From assembly GCA_041656175.1 (NCBI GenBank), contig JBBAEA010000076.1:1-17837 (forward strand): DNA of 17,837 bases. Reading direction: 5' to 3'. The notes beneath the pieces are model-generated. The model made no database searches. It worked only from the letters and a program-made list of their open reading frames with translations, and was not told where the DNA came from. Position numbers and translations under genes: made by a program. Of the stretch, positions 7,638 through 12,192 are shown in pieces; position 1 is the first letter of the stretch; every line of letters begins with the position of its first letter. The DNA is from JBBAEA01 sp041656175 (lineage in GTDB: Bacteria > Myxococcota_A > Bradymonadia > UBA4248).

Positions 7638-8882
7638 GTGCCAAGCTGCACGCCAGAATGCCAAAACGGTGGAACTTGCACGGCACTCAATACATGTACA
7701 TGCCTTAGCGGCTGGACGGGAAACAGCTGCCAAACTCCTCTATGCTCGCCAGAATGCCAAAATGAGGGGATTTGCTCTGCACCCGATACATGCACATGCC
7801 TTAGTGGCTGGACGGGTAATCGCTGCCAAACTCCTGTGTGCTCTCCAGAATGCCAAAATGGGGGAACTTGCTCTGCACCCAATACATGCACATGCCCTAG
7901 CGGCTGGACGGGAAACAGATGCCAAACTGCTGTATGCTCGCCAGAATGCCAAAACGGTGGAACTTGCACTGCGCCCAATACATGCATATGCTCTAGCGGC
8001 TGGATGGGAAGCAGCTGCCAAACACCTGTATGCGCACAAGCATGCCAAAATGGGGGAACTTGCTCTGCACCCAATACATGCACATGCCCTAGCGGTTGGG
8101 AAGGTGACTATTGTGAAATTACAGCGAAACGCGTTCGCATACCACGCTCTGGCGACACATCAATCTTTACCATGGGACGACCATTTGATGATGCTGTTGG
8201 TAGTGAGAGCAATGAAACGCCCACTCACCAAGTAACACTATCGGCCTATTTCATTGATCTGTATTTGGTCACGGCGAGCGACTACAAACTTTGTGTCGAT
8301 GCAGGCAAGTGTACGGAGCCTGCTAATAAAGAAGATTGTACGTACAATGTTATTGGAAAAGAAGACCATCCCATTAACTGTGTTGACTGGCAGCAAGCTG
8401 AAGCATATTGCACTTGGGCTGGGGGGCGTTTGCCCACCGAAGCAGAGTGGGAAAGAGCTGCTGGAGGGGGGGATACGTATACTCGCTACTCTTGGGGCAA
8501 TGTCTGTCCTAGCGAATGGAATATGCAATGTCACGGCGCGAACTGGACCAGTACAACAGCTAAAGCAAATTGTTCGACAACATATTGCCATGACAAGTAC
8601 CCCAAAACCTCGCCTGTCGGAGCCTTCCACTCAGATCAATCATATGAAGGGCTCTATGACGTATGCGGCAATGTTTTCCAGTGGACAAGTGATTGGTCAA
8701 TGCGAAGATACACCCATAGCCCTGTGACCAATCCTACAGGACCAAGCAGTGGTTCCAAGCGTATTGCGCGTGGTGGGTCCTACTCTTCAGCAGTCGCAGT
8801 GGGTATTCCATATCGATCCGAGTTCGATCCCAATTGGAAAAATCCATCTTTCGGCATTCGCTGCGCACAAACTGCACCTTAA
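7638..8882 (+). CDS. EGF-repeat plus FGE/SUMF1-like domain (open segment 2)
   Basis: The first codon available is a GTG at 7638, with AAGGA at 7626-7630, so reinitiation after the 7536 stop is conceivable. The product would then lack a signal peptide, although its disulfide-rich EGF modules need export. Residues 4-163 are five EGF-like units. Residues about 168-412 are an FGE-sulfatase (SUMF1/PvdO) fold: TMGRPFDD, GRLPTEAEWERAA, YDVCGNVFQWTSDW, RIARGGSYSS, FGIRC. True FGEs have a Cys soon after the GGSF motif; here GGSYSSAVAVGIPYRS has none, so formylglycine synthesis is unlikely and a binding or structural role is more probable. Stop TAA; a terminator follows. Confidence 0.75.
   Translation: MPSCTPECQNGGTCTALNTCTCLSGWTGNSCQTPLCSPECQNEGICSAPDTCTCLSGWTGNRCQTPVCSPECQNGGTCSAPNTCTCPSGWTGNRCQTAVCSPECQNGGTCTAPNTCICSSGWMGSSCQTPVCAQACQNGGTCSAPNTCTCPSGWEGDYCEITAKRVRIPRSGDTSIFTMGRPFDDAVGSESNETPTHQVTLSAYFIDLYLVTASDYKLCVDAGKCTEPANKEDCTYNVIGKEDHPINCVDWQQAEAYCTWAGGRLPTEAEWERAAGGGDTYTRYSWGNVCPSEWNMQCHGANWTSTTAKANCSTTYCHDKYPKTSPVGAFHSDQSYEGLYDVCGNVFQWTSDWSMRRYTHSPVTNPTGPSSGSKRIARGGSYSSAVAVGIPYRSEFDPNWKNPSFGIRCAQTAP
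7647..8126 (+). repeat. Five tandem 96-bp EGF-encoding repeats
   Basis: Units begin at 7647, 7743, 7839, 7935 and 8031, each exactly 32 codons with the spacing C-x3-C-x5-C-x5-C-x-C-x8-C, as in a six-Cys EGF module (CSPECQNGGTC, then NTCTC, then SGWTGNRC). The copies are very alike at DNA level, while the last has diverged (CAQAC, WEGDYCEI). Near-identical in-frame units can gain or lose copies by recombination. Confidence 0.9.
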
Positions 8883-8901
8883 TCGTATTAAGGTCGCAAG
8901 C

Positions 8902-8918
8902 GCAGGGCGAAGCCCTGC
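8902..8918. repeat. Small GC-rich hairpin after the EGF/FGE gene
   Basis: GCAGGGC-gaa-GCCCTGC, seven paired bases and a 3-base loop, 20 bases past the stop codon. No T-run follows. It resembles the short hairpins scattered through the other gaps of this window. Confidence 0.55.
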
Positions 8919-8926
8919 AATATTTG

Positions 8927-8963
8927 GGGGAAGATTTGATTTTTGAGGTCTTCCCCTTTTTTT
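8927..8963 (+). terminator. Rho-independent terminator
   Basis: GGGGAAGA (8927-8934) pairs with TCTTCCCC (8949-8956), followed at once by seven T (8957-8963). The 14-base loop is somewhat large. It sits between convergent genes and has a T-run only on the + strand, so it ends transcription from the lipoprotein gene. Confidence 0.75.
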
Positions 8964-8979
8964 AATGTTTTTGCATTGC

Positions 8980-9327
8980 TCAGAGCATCCCAGATGGTAT
9001 CATCCGCTCGGTGATTTCTCTGTAATAGTTATTAAGCTCATGGTTTGGAGATTTTAGCCAATATACTCTGCCATCTGGACTTTGTTTTTCGAGTGTAAGG
9101 TAGCCGCTATAAAACATTAAACTCCATAAATCACTGAGACTTCCCGCATCTTTTAGACTTTTAAATACAGAGTGTGGATTTAGCCTCGTTTGAAGCGCGG
9201 CCCCTCTAGTAAGCAGTTCTAGATAGGGCAGGACGGTTCGCTTATTCTTATTAATGATATCTTCAATGATTGTGTCTTGACTAGTATTCATCCAATATGT
9301 AGCAGGGATTAGACTATCCAAGCACAT
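8980..9327 (-). pseudogene. Fragment 3: C-terminal helical part of the AAA-ATPase-like protein
   Basis: The frame runs on after the second TAG with QIDIYNPWSIL, another conserved family motif, then YWMNTS and LWSLMFYSGYLTL. It stops with TGA at 8980-8982 just where relatives pass into the linker and PD-(D/E)XK nuclease. No trace of that domain lies beyond, where the terminator and the lipoprotein gene follow. Confidence 0.75.
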
Positions 9328-9360
9328 AAGAATGCTCCATGGATTGTATATGTCTATTTG

Positions 9361-9723
9361 CTATATGCGATCTCCAAATTTATAGCCGTCGTACCACGAT
9401 CTCAAAGTAGAGATATTCATATCGGCTGCACTGTCGAGCCTTTCTTTTTGCTCATCAAGGAGAGCAATAACTTCGTATTCTGTAAAGCCAAATTTGTCTA
9501 TATAATTTCTCTCCAAAATACTGCAAACTCTCAAGTTGTTTAAACCCGAAAATATACTTTCTTTGGATACCCGAAGTATTCCCGTGAGTACTGCAAAGTC
9601 TAAGTGCGGATTGCCTTTAAGAGCATCAGATAAAAACACTCTAAAAAAACCAATAGCTTCTTCGTAATAATCTTTCGTATATGCATGATGTAGAGGGGCA
9701 TCGTATTCGTCTATGAGTAGCAC
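9361..9723 (-). pseudogene. Fragment 2: Walker B part of the AAA-ATPase-like protein
   Basis: Starts at a Leu codon just after the first TAG; the frame continues from it through QRKVVLLIDEYDAPLHHAY. LLIDEYD is the Walker B motif. The family signature WYDGYKFG lies near the end, just before the second TAG (9361-9363). The fragment has no start codon or ribosome site of its own that I trust. Confidence 0.8.
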
Positions 9724-9735
9724 AACTTTTCTTTG

Positions 9736-10233
9736 CTAATGTCTATTCAAGAAATTTGTTAAGAATAGTAGAGAAGAAGCTAGTTTTTCGGGCTCTAATT
9801 CTTCCTTAATGGTTTTGTTGAAAGTATCAATTTCGTGCTCAAAAAGCACAGCAAGATCGTTGTAGAATGATGTATAGAGTTTTGAAATTGTGCCCGCAAG
9901 TCTGTTCAGCATCCCTTCCCAACTTGGAGCTTCAATGCCTTTTAAACTAAGAAAAATGACAGGGTATTCGCCGCGCTTTTCATAGTATGGGGACTTTTGG
10001 ATCGCTAAGCCCTCAAAGAGCTTATGGCTTCGGTCTTTCTCTCTAATATCAAAGAAATAGCGCAGCATACTCATATTTAAAGACTTACCAAAGCGTCGCG
10101 GGCGCGCGATAAGAGTCGCTTCGTACTTATCTTTTAAGAGTTCTTCAATAAGCATACTCTTATCAATATAGCTATAGTTTTCTTCACGTAATTTGGCAAA
10201 ATCATCAATACCAATAGCCATATTCTTTAGCAT
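9736..10233 (-). pseudogene. Fragment 1: N-terminal P-loop part of the AAA-ATPase-like protein
   Basis: It reads IGIDDFAKLREENYSYIDKS followed by the altered P-loop IARPRRFGKSL, with Lys-Ser as the nucleotide-binding pair. This opening (IGI.DF..LRE....Y.DKT) is diagnostic for the family. It ends with NFLNRH and TAG at 9736-9738, only six residues before the Walker B strand, so the fragment alone cannot hydrolyse ATP. Confidence 0.8.
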
Positions 10234-10292
10234 GGGGATTTGCTCCAATAATATTTCATTACAAGTGCCAATCAATCTGCGCTATTCAATGG

Positions 10293-11129
10293 TTATTGCT
10301 GCGTTAAACTCTCCTCAAGCATGTCGATCAGATCATCGGAGTTAAAGGCGCTGCGCACAAGTTTACCATTAATATAAAATGTTGGTGTTTTTGTGACACC
10401 GATTTGTAATCCTTCCTTTTTGGAATCGGCAACGTTCTTGCGCGTTACGCTATCCTTGAGCATGGCGTTAAATTCCTTGGCATCCAAGCCGAGTTCAACC
10501 GCCCAAAGCTCTAAGTTTTCGCGTTTATAGTCGTCGAAATGCGCATACTGCAGAAGAAGATATTCAATTCCCTTGCCAAGTCGCGCTGCTGCCTCGACGG
10601 CCAAAGCCGTGATCGTGGAGTCTTTATGTGATTTAATGGGGAAAAGTCGAATGTTCACCGCTACTTTATCGAGTAAACCCGTTGCGCGCATATTTGTTAG
10701 CAACGTGCTGATATGCTTTGAGCAAAACTGGCAACGCACACATAGGTATATAGAAAGCACAACTTTGGAATCCTTATTACCCCAAAGCATGCTGGGGTCG
10801 GTAGCGATTTTAACAGGCTTTGTATCCGTCATGCTAAGGGCGCGCTGTGATAATATACGTTTTATTTCGGCTTCAGACTTATTTGCAGCGGCGTGCCTAC
10901 AAATTTGCCGCTTTAAAGACTTCACCAAAGGACATACTTCCTCGGCTTTTAGGCAAGATTCAAGCGTCTCGTCGCAGCAATCGTAGGCATAGCTCGATGA
11001 AAGCACAGTTTGTACCACATTTTGAGCGCTATCATCAAGTCCATTACATGGATCCATGTTTTGTGCAAATACTGTGATAGGAAAAAATAAAACAAGAATA
11101 AAGCTTAATTTACCTAAAATATGATGCAT
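10293..11129 (-). CDS. Exported DsbA-like thioredoxin-fold protein with Cys-rich N-domain
   Basis: Start: the ATG at 11129 has GGAG six bases before it, better than the ATG at 11141 that directly abuts the previous stop (four residues longer, MEFI). Counting from 11129, a signal peptide ends near residue 22 (ITVFAQ). A Cys-rich helical region (C28, C51, C52, C59, C66, C77) precedes the thioredoxin fold; it recalls CcmH-like or DsbA-associated helices, but I do not recognise it. The active site is CVRCQFC (C130, C133, C136), with CQFC at the usual CxxC position plus an extra Cys three before. The cis-proline is in VTKTPTFYING. Likely a periplasmic thiol-disulfide oxidoreductase. It follows the MauE-like gene with no gap, so the two very likely form a redox pair in one operon. 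Confidence 0.85.
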   Translation of the reverse strand: MHHILGKLSFILVLFFPITVFAQNMDPCNGLDDSAQNVVQTVLSSSYAYDCCDETLESCLKAEEVCPLVKSLKRQICRHAAANKSEAEIKRILSQRALSMTDTKPVKIATDPSMLWGNKDSKVVLSIYLCVRCQFCSKHISTLLTNMRATGLLDKVAVNIRLFPIKSHKDSTITALAVEAAARLGKGIEYLLLQYAHFDDYKRENLELWAVELGLDAKEFNAMLKDSVTRKNVADSKKEGLQIGVTKTPTFYINGKLVRSAFNSDDLIDMLEESLTQQ

Positions 11130-11141
11130 AATAAACTCCAT

Positions 11142-11657
11142 TTACGCTGTTTTTGTTCGTCTATTCATTAAAAAGGCATCTACGCCAATAGCGCGGTTAT
11201 CAAATACAAGTACATATAGTGCGAGCAACAACCAAGCGAGATCTCGAAACATAGTAGTTATAGAGATCGGGTCACTGGCCTCGAGCGTTCCCGACGCAAA
11301 GCAGCCGCAAGAAATATTGAGTCCACCATAAAGCGCGATACCAAGTGCTATCATAAACATACACATCATGCCGCTAACCAATAAGGCATTGCTCTGGGAA
11401 CGAAAACCCAAAATGAGAAATATCCCCACCACAAGTTCCACCCAGGGTAAAACAATGGCCATCATGTTGATGAGTACAAGCGGCATGATTTGATAGCTGG
11501 CTATATCAAGCGCAAAGTCAGAGGGCACGAGTATTTTGTGTATGCTTGCAGATATAAAGACATAAGCCAAATACCAGCGTACAATAAGTGCTATGAATCG
11601 GTGTGCTTGCAGACCGTAAAATTTCATCCATTTTTCGTTTAACATAGTATTTGTCAT
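11142..11657 (-). CDS. MauE/DoxX-like redox-associated inner-membrane protein
   Basis: 171 residues with about four membrane helices (near 21-38, 60-84, 90-112, 136-153). The motif ISCGCFASG (C117, C119) between helices three and four is the Cys pair typical of MauE and related DoxX-like proteins, which support periplasmic disulfide chemistry much as DsbB or CcdA do. The start ATG overlaps the stop of the rhodanese gene (ATGA, 11654-11657), with AAAGGA nine bases upstream, so translation is probably coupled. It probably passes electrons between the membrane and the DsbA-like protein encoded next. Family call good; direction of electron flow unknown. Confidence 0.85.
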   Translation of the reverse strand: MTNTMLNEKWMKFYGLQAHRFIALIVRWYLAYVFISASIHKILVPSDFALDIASYQIMPLVLINMMAIVLPWVELVVGIFLILGFRSQSNALLVSGMMCMFMIALGIALYGGLNISCGCFASGTLEASDPISITTMFRDLAWLLLALYVLVFDNRAIGVDAFLMNRRTKTA

Positions 11658-12178
11658 GGTTTTAGTTCCTTTAAAGCAGCAACGCCCCCTTTTACAATAT
11701 AGATATTATTTATCCCTCGTCCCGATAGCTCCCTCCCCAGTTCATAACCAGAAGAACCCTTCTCGCCCTCACCATCCCCGTACACAATGACGCGAGCCAT
11801 ACCAGATTTTAGAATATTCTGAGACATATATTTCATCGTTTCTTCGGGTATGGGGTCTAGGTAATCGTACTCTAAGTTTAGAGCGTCCGCGTAGTGCCAC
11901 TCGTGATATTCTTCTTCGCTTCTTGCGTCAATAAATAAACTCCTCCCATCGCTAAATCGTGGATCCGAACTCTCGATCATCTCGACAGTGCCTAAGGTCT
12001 CTGGGCACGGGACAAATATTTCATAGGGAACTTTCGCCACCCATTCTAGTCCATCACTGCGTATGAGATTGTATACCATGGCTATTACGCTTGCGAATAA
12101 CACAATGATAATAGCGTCACGTATAATAACGTAAAGTGTACGTTTTATATTCTTTTCTTTAGTCTTGTTTTTATCCAT
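11654..12178 (-). CDS. Membrane-anchored rhodanese-like protein lacking the catalytic Cys
   Basis: 174 residues: a short basic N-terminus, one membrane helix (about 20-38) and a rhodanese domain outside it. LFIDARSEEEYHEWHYADALNL matches the first rhodanese signature, and INNIYIVKGGVAAL the last. Between them, where active rhodaneses have Cys after VVVY, this protein reads VIVYGDGEGEKGSS: Gly134 replaces Cys. It therefore should not transfer sulfur by the usual route. The only Cys of the soluble part is C58 (FVPCPE). GGAGG lies four bases before the ATG. The gene begins 14 bases after the chimeric lipoprotein/barrel gene and overlaps the MauE-like gene by four bases: an operon. A scaffold or redox-partner role is inference. 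Confidence 0.85.
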   Translation of the reverse strand: MDKNKTKEKNIKRTLYVIIRDAIIIVLFASVIAMVYNLIRSDGLEWVAKVPYEIFVPCPETLGTVEMIESSDPRFSDGRSLFIDARSEEEYHEWHYADALNLEYDYLDPIPEETMKYMSQNILKSGMARVIVYGDGEGEKGSSGYELGRELSGRGINNIYIVKGGVAALKELKP

Positions 12179-12192
12179 GAATCCTCCACGTT

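Larger units (their letters stand above)
5866..8882 (+). pseudogene. Whole Cys-rich/LTD/EGF/FGE-like lipoprotein gene, interrupted twice
   Basis: The two open frames listed next lie in the same frame and are best read as one gene of about 1005 codons. AGGA (5856-5859) precedes an ATG at 5866 with ideal spacing. From that ATG the protein begins MKRRLSMLLF, then leaves the main frame and stops at 6013-6015. Adding one T to the six-T run 5891-5896, or a -1 slip there, joins it to LLSALLLSAAC, giving a textbook lipoprotein signal peptide with the lipid-bearing Cys encoded at 5925. The second lesion is TGA at 7536-7538; translation past it (KNDGCTDSHINKADFE, then QPRNSLSP) completes the LTD. Order: lipoprotein signal, Cys repeats, LTD, five EGF repeats, FGE-like domain. 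Likely an extracellular-side surface lipoprotein. It may be a decaying gene, sequence error, or recoding; two lesions favour decay or error. Confidence 0.75.
8980..10233 (-). pseudogene. AAA-ATPase-like/PD-(D/E)XK family gene with two amber codons
   Basis: Three consecutive open pieces are in one frame with no indel: 10233-9736, then TAG, 9735-9361 ending in TAG, and 9360-8980. Joined, they give the N-terminal ATPase of the family pairing an AAA-ATPase-like domain with a C-terminal PDDEXK_9 nuclease; paralogues are common in anaerobic bacteria and their role is unclear. Members usually run to about 500-550 residues. This one stops after about 417 codons, at NYYREITERMIPSGML, so the nuclease part is missing. 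Start: ATG at 10233 with GGAG nine bases before; a TTG at 10275 is also in frame. It lies 3' of the redox genes and may be cotranscribed or a separate arrival. Most likely a decayed gene; recoding of TAG is a weaker alternative. Confidence 0.8.

Noticed and set aside
7463..8083. 206-residue open frame on the minus strand opposite the EGF repeats
   Set aside because: It is a mirror of the 96-bp tandem repeats, which keep the opposite frame open. Its repeated HVLGAEQVPPFWH units are low-complexity reflections with no ribosome site.
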